33,837 bases of DNA from Acidobacteriota bacterium (GCA_021818865.1 JAKASX010000035.1:1-33837), one strand, 5' to 3'; numbered from the stretch's first letter, positions 1 through 10,246 are shown. Notes: generated by a model from the letters alone, not told the origin. Made by a program: numbers and translations.

Positions 1-2783
1 ACGTTCATTCGTACGCCGAGCCGGACAACGAAAATTACGGCTTGCTGCGACTCGATTACTCGATCAATTCGCGCTGGCATCTGTTCGGCACCTATCGCGA
101 ACAGAAAATCCTGTTCTACACCCCCTCCCAGGTCGACATCATTCCCGGTCAACAGCAGCTCATCAGCGCAACTCCGGTGCAGCCGCACTTCGCCACGTTC
201 ATGCTGACCGGCCAGATCGGCTCGCACTTCACCATGCAGACGCATGGCTCCTACATGCGCGATTGGTGGGCGTGGAACCGCGCGACGCTGGCCAATCCGG
301 CGAACGTTCCGGGAATCGGGGGTACGCTGCAAGTTTCCGGCGAAGGAGCAACGGGAACCGGCGGCTCCGGCAAGCCGTTTGCCGATCCCATTAACTTCAA
401 CACCCAGCAGGCTCGCGCGCGCACTTGGGACGGCCGCGACTGGTATCTGGCAGAAGACGACAGCTGGTTGCACGGCAACCACACGTTCCAATTCGGCGCC
501 GCCTGGTACTACTGGAACATCACGCACATCCGCACCGACGACGTTCTGGGCGGTTTGACCGGTGGGCCAATCTACTGGGTCAGTTCGTCCAACGCCTCCA
601 GCGGATCGTACGCCGGTGTAGGGGCTAACTATATGCCTCCCACTTGCACGACGACGCTCACTACGAACTGCCTGCAGAGCAGCGACACGAGCCGTTGGGC
701 ATCCGAATACGCCGCAATGTTAGGGATGGTGGATCACACTTCGCAGGTGGCAACGCGGAACGGTTTGTTCCAAGCGAACCCGCTTGGCACGCCGCTGGCG
801 GACAACGTTCACATCGGCTCCTTCTACACTTACTGGCAGGACGTTTGGCAGGTGAAACCGACGGTTACCATCACCTATGGGCTGAGCTGGGGCCTGCAAT
901 TCCCGCCGGAGGAACTCAACGGGCTGCAGTCCGTAGCGGAATACTCGGCGAACGGACAGCCCATCTCAAACATCAACGCCTATTTCCAGGCAAGGCAGCA
1001 GGCGATGGATTCGATGAACTTCGCCGCCCTCCAGGGCCTCAATAATTTCCAATACGCGCCCATCCGCACCGTTCCCGGCGTTTCGCGTCCGCTCAGCACC
1101 TATTACGGTGCTCTCGGCCCGCGCTTCGCCGTGGCTTGGCAACCGTCATTTGACAACCCCTTCTTTGGCAACCGCCAGACGGTGATTCGCGCCGGTTACT
1201 CGATCGTGTGGAACCGGACGAACGCGGTGGGATTGGTCATGACCCCTCTGCTCGGCACCGGGCCGACGCAGATCGTGGGCTGCAACGCGCCGGCCATCAC
1301 CGGCGGCATCGGCGGCCCCGGCACGTTTGCCGGATGCACCGGGAGCAACACGAATCCGACGAACGCGTTCCGGATCGGTATCGACGGCAATTCGCTGCCG
1401 ATGCCCACTCCGACGAGTGGCTATCCGGTCAGCGTTTCCAGCCCGTTGGGTTCGACGTACGGATTCAACATGGATCCGGCGTGGACGCCCCCGTACTCGC
1501 ACAACGTCACGTTCGACATACAGCGTTCCTTCCCGAACAACTGGCTGGTGGACATCGGATACATCGGACGCTTCAGCCGGAACCTGGAAAACGGAGCCGA
1601 CTTGGGCGCTTCCGACATGTTTGCCAAGGATCCGATCTCGGGACAGACATTGGCTCAGGCCTTCGACAACATTTCGCAATTCGAACGCGCCGGTGGCACG
1701 GCGGCCAATGCTCCCACTCAACCGTTCTTTGAAGACATGATGGCGCCCGAAAATATAAACGGGACCATGATGGGCGGCACGGCACTGTGCGAATACCTCT
1801 ACAGCAGCACCTGCACGGTTGCCGCGACGGAAACGGCCGACTCGGTTGACCCAGGCGCGACGACGAACGGCAGCCTGGGCGGCTTCATGGAACTCGGCTA
1901 CAACCTCATCGCCAGCGTTCCGCTGGACCCGATGCAGTACCTCTTCAACTTCTGGAACTACGGCGGCGGCTATGCGAACTACAACGCCGGGTTCATTTCG
2001 GTGCACAAGGCGTTCAGCCAGGGCTTGAACTTCACGTTCAACTACACCTGGTCACACGCCCTCGGCACGCAGGCTTTGAACCAGGAATACATTATTTACG
2101 GCAACCCGTCGCCCTACCAGCAGTCGACCGGGTACGGCACCGCGGCATTCGACCGGCGGAACGTTTTCAACTCAACTTGGTATTACGTTCTGCCCTTTGG
2201 CCATGGCCAGCGCTTCGCGTCGAGCAACTCGTTCATCAACCGCATCATCGGCGGTTGGTACTCGTCGGGAATCTGGACCTGGCAGTCGGGCCTGCCGATC
2301 TGCATCGCCGCCGATGGTGATTACGGCGACCTGGGTTCGGGTGCGGTGAACCAGACCTGCGCGCAGGCGCCTTCTCAACTGTTCGGCCTTGCCGGCCAAT
2401 ACCGGAACGTTCCCGGTTCGGGCGGCATCGGCGTCGCCGGCGCTCCCGCCGGCGGCGGCAGCGGAATCAATATCCTGTCCGATCCCGCGGCCGTCTACAA
2501 CAGCCTCAGCCGTCCGCTGCTGACGCAAAACCTGCGGCCGTTCGACTTCAACTTCGTGCAGCCGCCGACTTGGAACGTGGACCTGTCGTTCGGAAAAAAC
2601 ATCATCGCGACCGAGCGCTACAAGGCCTATTTCACCGCGGATCTGTTCAACGCGTTCAACCTGTTCCAGCCCGATTGGGGCAACGTGTCGCTCGACATGA
2701 ACAATCCCGCTGCGTTCGGCGTGGTTACCGATCAGGGCAACCAGCCGCGCAGCATCCAACTCGGGTTGCGTTTCGAGTTTTGA
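1..2783 (+). CDS. TonB-dependent receptor, Oar-like, 3' part (5' end outside window)
   Basis: The reading frame is open from base 3, so the gene starts upstream and only about 926 C-terminal residues are here. What is visible is a long outer-membrane beta-barrel: alternating aromatic/polar strands (an early NYGLLRLDYSIN strand), many Asn/Gly/Tyr-rich loops, and a last strand LGLRFEF ending in Phe, the usual C-terminal signal for BAM-mediated insertion. The segment NVDLSFGKNI followed by a strand with FNAFNLFQ is typical of the large Oar/carboxypeptidase-regulatory TonB receptors that are amplified in Acidobacteriota. The plug and the N-terminal CarboxypepD_reg domain would lie upstream. The likely role is energised uptake of large substrates such as oligosaccharides, or adhesion; the substrate cannot be told. 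A strong hairpin follows the stop. Confidence 0.9.
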   Translation, partial: VHSYAEPDNENYGLLRLDYSINSRWHLFGTYREQKILFYTPSQVDIIPGQQQLISATPVQPHFATFMLTGQIGSHFTMQTHGSYMRDWWAWNRATLANPANVPGIGGTLQVSGEGATGTGGSGKPFADPINFNTQQARARTWDGRDWYLAEDDSWLHGNHTFQFGAAWYYWNITHIRTDDVLGGLTGGPIYWVSSSNASSGSYAGVGANYMPPTCTTTLTTNCLQSSDTSRWASEYAAMLGMVDHTSQVATRNGLFQANPLGTPLADNVHIGSFYTYWQDVWQVKPTVTITYGLSWGLQFPPEELNGLQSVAEYSANGQPISNINAYFQARQQAMDSMNFAALQGLNNFQYAPIRTVPGVSRPLSTYYGALGPRFAVAWQPSFDNPFFGNRQTVIRAGYSIVWNRTNAVGLVMTPLLGTGPTQIVGCNAPAITGGIGGPGTFAGCTGSNTNPTNAFRIGIDGNSLPMPTPTSGYPVSVSSPLGSTYGFNMDPAWTPPYSHNVTFDIQRSFPNNWLVDIGYIGRFSRNLENGADLGASDMFAKDPISGQTLAQAFDNISQFERAGGTAANAPTQPFFEDMMAPENINGTMMGGTALCEYLYSSTCTVAATETADSVDPGATTNGSLGGFMELGYNLIASVPLDPMQYLFNFWNYGGGYANYNAGFISVHKAFSQGLNFTFNYTWSHALGTQALNQEYIIYGNPSPYQQSTGYGTAAFDRRNVFNSTWYYVLPFGHGQRFASSNSFINRIIGGWYSSGIWTWQSGLPICIAADGDYGDLGSGAVNQTCAQAPSQLFGLAGQYRNVPGSGGIGVAGAPAGGGSGINILSDPAAVYNSLSRPLLTQNLRPFDFNFVQPPTWNVDLSFGKNIIATERYKAYFTADLFNAFNLFQPDWGNVSLDMNNPAAFGVVTDQGNQPRSIQLGLRFEF

Positions 2784-2810
2784 CCGCCCTTACTCGAAGC
2801 GAAGCCCAGG

Positions 2811-2849
2811 CAACCCGTTCCGCCACTCATCGAGCGGCGGAACGGGTTG
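2811..2849 (+). terminator. Hairpin after TonB receptor gene
   Basis: A perfect 14-bp inverted repeat (left arm CAACCCGTTCCGCC at 2811-2824, right arm at 2836-2849) with an 11-nt loop sits 27 bases after the receptor stop. It is followed by GCCCGTTTATAG rather than a long T run, so it is a probable but not textbook intrinsic terminator. Confidence 0.7.
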
Positions 2850-2939
2850 GCCCGTTTATAGGGAGATGAAATTGGAATGAATTGTCCGAGACATCGGTGA
2901 GATCGGGAGGCGAGGCGAGATTTTGGGGGGAAATCCCGC

Positions 2940-3407
2940 GTGAAACAGAAAACCGCAAAGACCATCCTGCTGGCCGCGCTCAGCGGAGCGGTACTGATCG
3001 ATCTGTTTTTGGGAATTGTCATTGCGCTGCGCGGCGGCGTGGCGATTTCGAGAGGACTCGAGGCGCTTTCGCAATGGGACGCTTCGAATTTTCTAGGCGC
3101 GGCGGCATTTCGCGAGGGCTGGCGAGCGGCGGGATTTGGATTCTGCTGCCATTTGGTCGTGAGCACCATCTGGGCCGCCATTTTCGTTTTCACAGCAAAG
3201 CGGTGGAAGGCGATGACCCGGCGCGCGATTGCCAGCGGCGGGGTCTTCGGAGCCCTCGTCATGTTTGTGATGCGGTACGCCGTGGTTCCGCTGGGTTCGG
3301 CCCAGGAAGCTCCATACACGCTGGTCACGTTCCTGCTCACGCTGGTGGCTCACGTGGTGTTCTTCGGGTTGCCGGTGGCTTTGATGACAAAAAAGCTCGG
3401 TCCTTGA
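2940..3407 (+). CDS. Small integral membrane protein, unknown function
   Basis: A 155-residue protein starting at GTG with a G-rich stretch (GGGGGGAAA) about 7-10 bases upstream. Four hydrophobic segments can be read, at about residues 7-32, 55-78, 95-112 and 122-148, with short basic loops (AKRWKAMTRR) and a basic end (TKKLGP). No catalytic motif is recognised. It lies between the receptor terminator and the M48 protease gene with about 210 bases before the latter, so co-transcription is possible but not shown. I do not recognise a named family. Confidence 0.65.
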   Translation: MKQKTAKTILLAALSGAVLIDLFLGIVIALRGGVAISRGLEALSQWDASNFLGAAAFREGWRAAGFGFCCHLVVSTIWAAIFVFTAKRWKAMTRRAIASGGVFGALVMFVMRYAVVPLGSAQEAPYTLVTFLLTLVAHVVFFGLPVALMTKKLGP

Positions 3408-3620
3408 CGGGCGAACGGTCCGCTCGCAGGCCATTGCCGGGCAGGGAAGCGGCGCAAACGCGCGCCTGCCGATTTAGGCGTCTCGCGTGCGGCACGCCAT
3501 CTGCTAGAATTTTCCCCAAGAGCCCAACGCTTCTTCAGCGCCGGAGCAAAGCGGCACGCCCGCGTGCGAGCAAGCGCCTTGGCTTTCGAGGCTGGACGGG
3601 GCAAAGGGAGACGCGCGGAG

Positions 3621-4514
3621 ATGGCGAGAGCGGCAAATCCGGCAAAGAAGAAAATGGATTTGCTGACCGCGGCGGTGGTGGTCGTCGTGGTGCTCGCGGC
3701 AGCGCTGCTTCCCGCATTTTCCGCCAGCCGAACCGTGCTCAAACCGGGCTGGGACCTTTTTTCTCCCGAGCAGGACATCGAAATCGGCCGGCGTCTGGCC
3801 GCCAAGGTGCCGACGCAGATGCCTATGCTTGAAAATCGCCGCGTGGACGACTATGTGAATGCGCTGGGCCAGCGCCTGGCCGCCCACGCGCCCGGCTACA
3901 AATTTCCCTATCAATATCGCGTGGTCAACAGCCCGGCGGTGAACGCGTTTGCGCTGCCCGGAGGCTTCATTTACGTGGATCGCGGCGCGATCGAGGCGGT
4001 TTCCACCGAGTCGGAGTTGGCGGGAATTCTGGCGCACGAAACGGCGCACGTGGCGCTGCGGCATGGCACGTCGCAGGCGACGAAGGCCTACGCGGCGGAA
4101 ATTCCGGCTGCGCTATTGAGCGCGTGGCTGGGCAGCAATTCGTCGCTCGGCTCGTCGGTGGTGCAGCTGTCGACCGGTTTCGTGCTGAATTCCGCGTTTC
4201 TGAAATATTCGCGCGAGGACGAAACCCAGGCCGATATTCTGGGCACGCAGATCCTCTACGATTCCGGCTACGATCCGCGCGCGCTGGCGCGATTTTTCGA
4301 AGCGATGGAAGCGAGGAACAAATCGCAGCCGATTGAATTTTTCAGCGACCACCCGAGTCCCGCCAACCGAGTGGAGCGCATCATGGAAGAGGTCGAAAAG
4401 CTCGGCGGGCCCGAGCCGGGATACAAGGAAGATTCACGGAAATTCCACGAGATACAGGATTATTTACGCAGGCTGCCGCCTCCGCCGAAGGACCAGAAAC
4501 CGCAGGTGCAATAG
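3621..4514 (+). CDS. M48 family zinc metalloprotease, membrane-anchored
   Basis: A 297-residue protein with a basic N-terminus (MARAANPAKKK), one transmembrane helix at about residues 12-33 and a periplasmic peptidase domain. The zinc-binding helix HETAH is at residues 139-143, and the third ligand glutamate is in the EDETQAD segment typical of M48. The spacing and the later DHPSPANRVERI motif match BepA/LoiP-like M48C peptidases, which handle misfolded outer-membrane proteins. That role is inferred, and an outer-membrane receptor gene lies just upstream. I chose ATG 3621 because GGGAG lies 10 bases upstream and the hydrophobic segment then begins close to the N-terminus. An in-frame GTG at 3564 would add 19 basic residues and is less likely. 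The C-terminus is proline-rich (LRRLPPPPKDQK). Confidence 0.88.
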   Translation: MARAANPAKKKMDLLTAAVVVVVVLAAALLPAFSASRTVLKPGWDLFSPEQDIEIGRRLAAKVPTQMPMLENRRVDDYVNALGQRLAAHAPGYKFPYQYRVVNSPAVNAFALPGGFIYVDRGAIEAVSTESELAGILAHETAHVALRHGTSQATKAYAAEIPAALLSAWLGSNSSLGSSVVQLSTGFVLNSAFLKYSREDETQADILGTQILYDSGYDPRALARFFEAMEARNKSQPIEFFSDHPSPANRVERIMEEVEKLGGPEPGYKEDSRKFHEIQDYLRRLPPPPKDQKPQVQ

Positions 4515-4643
4515 CGCGCGGGTCGCCAGTCGTCTTGCTTGGTCTCGCCGTCCCGGCCGCGCTCGGTGCGGTCTGCGGTGTTTGCGGTCCCCTAGAACTC
4601 GGCGTGGAGTTTCAGCTGTCTTGGGGTTGGGGCGGACGCGGCT

Positions 4644-6431
4644 CTAGACGCGAGATGGATTATCAAAGTTCCAGATCTGGACCACGTCCTTTGCGAGGCT
4701 GGTTGCGCGGCTGATGATGGTTTTCTCGTCCCAATGATCGTACTGGCTGGCGATCTTGCTTGTCATGACGACCTTGGATTCCTTAAAGCGTGGCCTTTTT
4801 TTGGGTATTCCGCGTTTGCGGCCTTGCGGTTCGCGCGTCTTCCGAAAATTGTTAGGTTACCGATGTGCCACGTGAGAGGCTCGAGTTTTTCCTGGTTCTC
4901 CGGCCCACCCCACTCATTCGCCGCCGGGTTCTGCGGATAGATATGTTCAATGTTCGTTTCCGATAGCCCGATCTGCTTTTCGGGGTCTTGCATGAAGCGT
5001 GCTAGGCGGGTGACCACGTACTTCGCGTCGGCTGCATCGAGCGTTGTGGCCTCGGAGGCGACTGCGTCTTTTACAGCCTTGTCCTCTGGGGCATTGGCCG
5101 CCAATTGCTCTTTGATGTATTTCGTCGCCTGCTGCGAGCCATTAGCGTCTTCGGCATCCTTTACCTTGGCGCGCAGCTCCCTCGCCAATTTGAAAAAAAG
5201 GTTTTCCATGCCCGCCGAGTCCCGGTTCCCGATAATCGAGTAACGGGTAATGAATACGAGCATGAACCTTACTACTCGCTCAAAATCCCCTGGCTGGAGG
5301 AGCGGGTACGCTGAGAGCAGCAGCGGCACGGCTGCTCTGGGGCTAAGCTCGCGGGTAATAGCGCGGACGAGCTCGTGTGAGTGTGCTGGGATTTGATCGT
5401 CGGCTGTGACGAGGTGGATGTAGTCGTCGCACTCATCGCCACATAGGCGGGCAAAGTCGCGGCTTTCGATTTTGTTGTCCTCGATATGTTTCTTTAGGGC
5501 GCTGAACAGGTCCTCTTTTAGGTCGCCATAACGCGACACCCAGAGTGCTCTCAGGAACGCTTCGATGTCATGCCCGCCCATCTTCTGTACCATCTCGGTC
5601 CATATGCTTCTGATATCCTTGCGGTCGCTTTCTGGAGCCTTTTCCATGAGAAAGGCCAGCAGCAGGTCTGGTGGGGACAGGCGCAGTCCCCGGTCGTTGA
5701 GCGTCGCAAAGATGCGAAATGCTGCCTCCTGGGAAGTGACCGGGATGCGCGCCATGACGAGGTCGTGCGTGACGGTCATTTTGTAGTCCTTCAGAAGCTG
5801 TACAGCCTTTGGGGAGTCCATCTTCTCGGATATTTTCTCTCCGATCGCAGCGGTTACCTTCTCATAGAGGGCCTCGCGTGCAGATTTGATGTTCCGGTGG
5901 GTCGCCTGTTTTGCCTTAGTGGCCGGGGCGTCGTCCTCGTCACGCTGGATTGTGTCCTTGAAATAGGTGACGTCCAGATCTCCCATTTCTATGGAGTAGA
6001 GCCCGTTCTCGTCGCGGATGAACTGGTTTTGCAGCAGGGCCGCGAAATCGTTCCCCGCTTTCGTCCCTGTTGCTTTGCTGATTTCGCGGCCTACGTCGCG
6101 TAGCACGCTGAATAAAATTGTTGCCGTGGCGAGCCGCTGCTGGCCATCAAGCAGGTAGATGACGCCCTCGTCGGGCTCCGCCATAGTTACGATCGGGCCG
6201 AAGAAGTGTGGGTCGGCCCCCTTCTTCTCGGCGGTGCGCTTTCTCTGACGGTCTAGGTCATCCCAGAATGCTTCGACGTGCTTTTTTTCACATGTAGCCG
6301 CGTTGGAATGCTGGGACGACGATGCGCTCCCGCTCGAGGGCGTTCGTAGACAGGAGTGTGTTAATCCGAGCGGGGCTTGAGGCGAAGGCTTCGGACACTG
6401 TTGTCGCTCCGCAGACGAGATGGCCAATCAT
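4644..6431 (-). pseudogene. GmrSD-type restriction protein (DUF262 + DUF1524), broken by two frameshifts
   Basis: Three reading frames together rebuild one protein of about 595 residues. The first frame (ATG 6431 to TGA 6288) gives 47 residues ending ERERIVVPAFQRGYM, the DUF262 signature FQRxYxW up to its tryptophan. The frame then shifts at the A7 tract 6282-6288 and continues EKKHVEAFWDDL, then LLDGQQRLATATI (the DGQQR nucleotide-binding motif), and near the C-terminus NIEHIYPQNP (the DUF1524 HNH-like nuclease motif). A second shift at the A7 tract 4796-4802 is needed to reach the family's normal ending (HWDEKTIISRA to TAG 4644); one extra A would restore it. The family cleaves modified (for example glucosylated hydroxymethylcytosine) phage DNA. 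The longest uninterrupted piece is 4763-6427, from a TTG. GC looks lower than in the neighbours, which suggests transfer. Sequencing error at homopolymers is the main alternative to a true pseudogene. Confidence 0.82.
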
Positions 6432-6740
6432 AGCTCGACCACTCGCCCATGGCGAGCCGCTGTGAGCTTTCGGGATTGGTGCCCAGCTTTCTACACAGCC
6501 GCGGGTGCGGACCGGGTCCGTGATGCGGACTTTTGGCCGGGCGGTGCTAAGGACGGCAGCCCTAGGGTTGCGGGGGTCCCCGTCCCTTTGGAAGAGCTCG
6601 GGGCCCTTTGTCCGAGGGTCGGGGGCTCAGTGTGGCGGGCGTTTTTAAGGGGCGGCGATAATGTGGAGGGCTCGCTGAAGAAGGGCGGGCCCCGGGCCAA
6701 GGCGTCTCAGTCAAGCCACTGAACCGCGACGACCAAGCGG
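6432..6740. other. 309-base GC-rich stretch without a convincing gene
   Basis: This stretch lies between the start of the restriction gene and the gcvPB stop. It is rich in G and C runs (GGGGGTCCCCG, GGGCGGGCCCCGGGCC). Open frames of 60-100 codons exist on both strands, but they are low-complexity (Pro/Ser/Gly/Arg), lack good ribosome sites and resemble no family I know. It could be the non-coding flank of the transferred defence gene, including its promoter. Confidence 0.5.
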
Positions 6741-8258
6741 CTATTCGGAGGGTTTCCAGCGGAGGATGGGTTTGCGGGCGGCGGCGACTTCGTCGAGGCG
6801 GCCGACGCGAGTGGAGCGCGGTGCCGATTTCACGAGGTTTGGATCGGTGGCGGCTTCTTCGGCGATCGAGCGCATCGCGTCCACGAACAGATCGCATTCT
6901 TCCCTGGATTCCGATTCCGTGGGCTCGATCATCATCGCGCCGTGGACGATGAGCGGAAACGCGGTGGTGTAGGGATGGAAGCCGTAATCGATCAGGCGCT
7001 TGGCGATATCGATCGTATTGACGCCGTTTTTGCGCTGGCGCGCGTCGCTGAAAACCACTTCGTGCATGGACGGCGTGGAATAAGGCAAATCGTAGGCGTC
7101 TTGCAGCTTCGCGCGCAGGTAATTCGCGTTGAGAACGGCGTCTTCGGTGGCCTGGCGAATGCCCGGGCCGTAGGCGAGGATATAAGCGAGCGCGCGGACG
7201 AGCACGCCGAAATTGCCACCAAAGGCCTTCACGCGGCCAACGGATTTCGGCCGCTCCGTATCGAGCCGCAAACGGCCGTCGGCTTCTTCGACGATCGCCG
7301 GCACGGGCAGGAACGGCTCCAGAATCTTTTTCACGGCCACGGGTCCCGCGCCCGGACCTCCGCCGCCATGCGGCGTGGAAAAGGTCTTGTGCAGGTTGAG
7401 GTGCATCACGTCGACGCCCAGATCGCCGGGGCGAACGACGCCGGCGAGCGCATTCATGTTCGCGCCATCCATGTAAAGGAGGGCGCCGCGCTCGTGGAGG
7501 ACCTGCGCGACGTCGGCGATGCGCTCCTCGAAGACGCCGAGCGTATTCGGGTTCGTCAGCATCAATGCGGCAACGTCTTCATTCACCAATCGGCGGAGTT
7601 CCTCGAAGTCGACCTGGCCTGAAGCATCGGAACGGATGTTTTCCACCGCGTAGCCGGTGAGCGCGACGCTGGCGGGATTGGTTCCGTGCGCGGAATCGGG
7701 AATCAGCACTTTCTTGCGCGGATGGCCGTCGCGGTCGCGCAGGTGAGCGTGAATCACGAGCAGGCCGGTGAGTTCGCCTTGGGCGCCAGCGGCCGGTTCG
7801 AGCGTGATGGCGTCCATGCCGGTGATGGCGAGCAGAGCGCGTTCGAGGTCGCGCAGAATGCGCAGGCAGCCCTGAGCGAGTTCCGCCGGCTGATAGGGAT
7901 GCTCGGTGGCAATTCCCTCGAGGCGCGCAACGAATTCATTGACCCGCGGATTGTATTTCATCGTGCACGAGCCGAGCGGATACATGCCGTAATCAATCGC
8001 GTAATTCCAGGTGGAAAGCCGGGTGAAGTGGCGCACGGCTTCGATTTCGCTGATTTCAGGGAAGCCCGAGACGTCGTCGCGCGTGAGATCCGCGCCGAGC
8101 GCTTCGGCAGCGGAAACCGCGGGAACGTCGAGCCGCGGCAGCGCCATGCCGCGCTTGCCGGGCGCGGAACGCTCGAAAATCAAGTCTTCGGACTGGTTGA
8201 CGTGGCTACGCGCCTTGCGAATCTGCTGATCGGACACCTTGCGTTTCTCCTCAGGCAC
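6741..8258 (-). CDS. gcvPB: Glycine dehydrogenase (decarboxylating) subunit 2
   Basis: A 505-residue protein, the C-terminal half of the P-protein in organisms that split it. It binds pyridoxal phosphate and, with GcvPA, decarboxylates glycine and passes the aminomethyl group to lipoyl-GcvH. The PLP lysine is K291 in the [18 protein letters not shown] motif, with the conserved glycine-rich run directly after it. The [17 protein letters not shown] segment near residue 95 is also diagnostic. The start is GTG 8258, which overlaps the end of gcvPA by 8 bases, so the two subunits are translationally coupled and likely made in equal amounts. It is the last gene of the gcvH-gcvPA-gcvPB run. Length is normal for the family. 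Confidence 0.97.
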   Translation of the reverse strand: MPEEKRKVSDQQIRKARSHVNQSEDLIFERSAPGKRGMALPRLDVPAVSAAEALGADLTRDDVSGFPEISEIEAVRHFTRLSTWNYAIDYGMYPLGSCTMKYNPRVNEFVARLEGIATEHPYQPAELAQGCLRILRDLERALLAITGMDAITLEPAAGAQGELTGLLVIHAHLRDRDGHPRKKVLIPDSAHGTNPASVALTGYAVENIRSDASGQVDFEELRRLVNEDVAALMLTNPNTLGVFEERIADVAQVLHERGALLYMDGANMNALAGVVRPGDLGVDVMHLNLHKTFSTPHGGGGPGAGPVAVKKILEPFLPVPAIVEEADGRLRLDTERPKSVGRVKAFGGNFGVLVRALAYILAYGPGIRQATEDAVLNANYLRAKLQDAYDLPYSTPSMHEVVFSDARQRKNGVNTIDIAKRLIDYGFHPYTTAFPLIVHGAMMIEPTESESREECDLFVDAMRSIAEEAATDPNLVKSAPRSTRVGRLDEVAAARKPILRWKPSE

Positions 8259-9639
8259 GATGGCCGGCGGTGCGCGGCGCGGCGGCCGCGTCGTTCGTTT
8301 CGGAAGCGAGGATGCGTTCGAGCGAGCCAGCCAGGCGATCGATTTCCTCGCGGGTGGTGGTTTCGGTGACGCAAACCAGGCCGCACTTGGTGAGCTCGGG
8401 ATAGAACGGGCCGAGCGGAAACGGCCCGATGATTTTGTCGCGGAGCAGGCCTTCGTTCACCACGCGCACCGAGCGGGGAAGGCGGATGACGAACTCGTTG
8501 AAAACAGGCGCGGAAAAAATGCGCTGGACGCCGGGAATCACTTCGAGCCTGCTCCGCGCGTAGGTCGCTTTGGCTATGTTTTGCTCGGCGAGTTCGCGCA
8601 CGCCCTCGCGGCCGAGCAGCGCCAGGTGCATCGTCATCGCGAGCGCGCAGAGCGCCTGATTGGTGCAGATATTCGATGTGGCCTTTTCCCGGCGAATGTG
8701 CTGTTCGCGCGTGGCGAGCGTCAGGCAGAAGCCGCGACGACCGGCGGCATCGGTGGTCTGGCCGACCAGACGGCCAGGCATCTGGCGCACGAATTTTTCC
8801 CGCGTGGCGAGCACGCCGACGAACGGACCGCCGTAGGATGGCGGCAAACCGTAGCTCTGGCCCTCCATCGCAACGATATCGGCTTCGGAGGGGGCACGCA
8901 CGGCGCCGAGCGAAACCGCTTCGGCGATGGCGACGATGAGCAACGCTCCGGCCGCGTGGGCGATTTCGGCGGCTTCCGCGACCTGCTCGATCGAGCCGAA
9001 GAAATTCGGCGACTGGATGACGACCGCGGCGGTTTCCGGCGTGACGGCGGCGCGCAAGGCATCCGCGTCGAAGCGGCCGGAAGGCGCGTAGCCGACCGTC
9101 GAAATGGCCAGGCCGGCGTGCTGCGCGTAGGTTTCGAGCACATGGCGGTATTCAGGGTGCACCGAGCGCGTGACGGCGAGCCGATGGCGGCCGGTGAGCC
9201 GTTCGGCCATCAGCGCCGCTTCGGCCAGCGCAGTCGAGCCGTCGTACATCGAGGCGTTCGCAACTTCCTGGCCGGTGAGTTGGCTGACCATCGTCTGAAA
9301 TTCGAAAATCCACTGGAGCGTGCCCTGACTGATTTCGGCCTGATAGGGCGTGTAGGCGGTAAGAAATTCGCCGCGCTGGAGCAGCGCGTCGGCAACCACC
9401 GAGCGGACGTGCCGATAGACGCCGGCGCCGAGAAACGAGGAATAGCCGACGGAAGTTTCGCGCGCGCGATCGCGGAAATAGCCGATGATTTCGGATTCGG
9501 CGAGCGGGCCGGGAACGGCCAGCGCTTCTTTCAGGCGAAAACGCTCGGGAATCGCGGCAAACAGGTCTTCGATGGAACTGGCGCCGATGGCATCGAGCAT
9601 GGCGCGGCGCTCGGCGTCGCTTTTCGGCAAGTAACGCAT
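8251..9639 (-). CDS. gcvPA: Glycine dehydrogenase (decarboxylating) subunit 1
   Basis: A 462-residue protein, the N-terminal-half subunit of the split P-protein; it forms the heterotetrameric decarboxylase with GcvPB. Recognisable segments are [15 protein letters not shown] at the N-terminus, [35 protein letters not shown], and [14 protein letters not shown], all strongly conserved in GcvPA. The active-site lysine is absent here, as expected, because it is in GcvPB. The ATG at 9639 shares one base with the gcvH stop (TGATG), and the 3' end overlaps gcvPB, so this is a compact operon. Length matches bacterial GcvPA (about 440-460 residues). Confidence 0.97.
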   Translation of the reverse strand: MRYLPKSDAERRAMLDAIGASSIEDLFAAIPERFRLKEALAVPGPLAESEIIGYFRDRARETSVGYSSFLGAGVYRHVRSVVADALLQRGEFLTAYTPYQAEISQGTLQWIFEFQTMVSQLTGQEVANASMYDGSTALAEAALMAERLTGRHRLAVTRSVHPEYRHVLETYAQHAGLAISTVGYAPSGRFDADALRAAVTPETAAVVIQSPNFFGSIEQVAEAAEIAHAAGALLIVAIAEAVSLGAVRAPSEADIVAMEGQSYGLPPSYGGPFVGVLATREKFVRQMPGRLVGQTTDAAGRRGFCLTLATREQHIRREKATSNICTNQALCALAMTMHLALLGREGVRELAEQNIAKATYARSRLEVIPGVQRIFSAPVFNEFVIRLPRSVRVVNEGLLRDKIIGPFPLGPFYPELTKCGLVCVTETTTREEIDRLAGSLERILASETNDAAAAPRTAGHRA

Positions 9640-10040
9640 CAGGCGGAGGCTTCCTCTTGCTGCTCGGCGATGTAGGCTTCGTAGGCGGCCGCGTCCATCA
9701 GCGCGGCCAGGTCAGCCTTGGCGTTCGAGGCGCGGATGCGCGCCAGCCACGCGGCGCCGTGCGCGTCCTGATTGATGGATTCGGGGTGGTCTGAGAGAGC
9801 GGCGTTCACCTCGACCACCTCGCCGGAGACCGGGCTGAAGATTTCGCTGACGGATTTCACCGATTCGACGGTGCCGAAGGCCTGCCCGGCTTCGACTTTC
9901 GTGCCCGGCGCGGGCAATTCGACGTAGACGACGTCGCCCAGTTCGTGCTGGGCGTAATCGGTGATGCCGACGGTGGCGACGTCGCCATCGAGCTTCACCC
10001 ATTCATGCTCTTTGGTGTAACGGAAGTCGGTTGGATACAT
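9639..10040 (-). CDS. gcvH: Glycine cleavage system H protein
   Basis: A 133-residue lipoyl carrier that shuttles the methylamine group from the P-protein to GcvT and then the reduced lipoate to dihydrolipoamide dehydrogenase. The lipoylated lysine is K62 in [20 protein letters not shown], the canonical context. The N-terminus [19 protein letters not shown] is also standard. It is the first gene of the coupled gcvH-gcvPA-gcvPB run (TGATG junction to gcvPA). The C-terminal end [10 protein letters not shown] is short and acidic. No lipoyl transferase or L-protein gene is in the window, so those must be elsewhere. Confidence 0.97.
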   Translation of the reverse strand: MYPTDFRYTKEHEWVKLDGDVATVGITDYAQHELGDVVYVELPAPGTKVEAGQAFGTVESVKSVSEIFSPVSGEVVEVNAALSDHPESINQDAHGAAWLARIRASNAKADLAALMDAAAYEAYIAEQQEEASA

Positions 10041-10117
10041 GGCTGGTTTCCAGTGCCACCTTTCCTGGCGCGGGCTCGGGCCTGCGCGAAACTCGTGGGT
10101 TTCAGCGATGTAGGAAC

Positions 10118-10153
10118 AGCAGATTCTTCGTTGCTTCGCTCCTCAGAATGACC
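10118..10153 (+). repeat. Dispersed intergenic repeat, AGCAGATTC...AGAATGACC type
   Basis: The sequence begins AGCAGATTCTTCG, has a CTTCGCTCC core and ends CAGAATGACC. A related copy is at 20574-20606, and a further relative (CTTCGCTTCGCTCAGGATGA) is inside the coding region at 29119-29148. It lies in the 327-base gcvT-gcvH gap. Confidence 0.6.
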
Positions 10154-10188
10154 AAGTTCTGCATTGTGCTGCCATCGCTGGCGCCCTC

Positions 10189-10246
10189 AGCGGCTGAAGC
10201 CGCATCCTGCGATTGCTGGCGTCGGCACGGCTGAAGCCGTGCCCTT
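10189..10246 (+). repeat. Paired small palindromes of the GCTGAAGC family
   Basis: Two imperfect palindromes lie close together: AGCGGCTGAAGCCGC at 10189-10203 and GGCACGGCTGAAGCCGTGCC at 10224-10243, followed by CTTA. The same types recur at 24351-24450, in the same order. They fold as short hairpins with a GAA loop. They fill most of the informative part of the gcvT-gcvH spacer (10041-10367), where I see no gene. Confidence 0.7.

Noticed and set aside
6420-6722. 100-codon plus-strand open frame beginning MANHSS
   Set aside because: No ribosome site, low complexity and no recognisable family; it overlaps the start of the minus-strand restriction gene.
8239-9675. 478-codon open frame antisense to gcvPA
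   Set aside because: It is the mirror of a well-conserved gene in GC-rich DNA, with Arg/Gly/Ala/Glu-rich low-complexity translation and no family resemblance.
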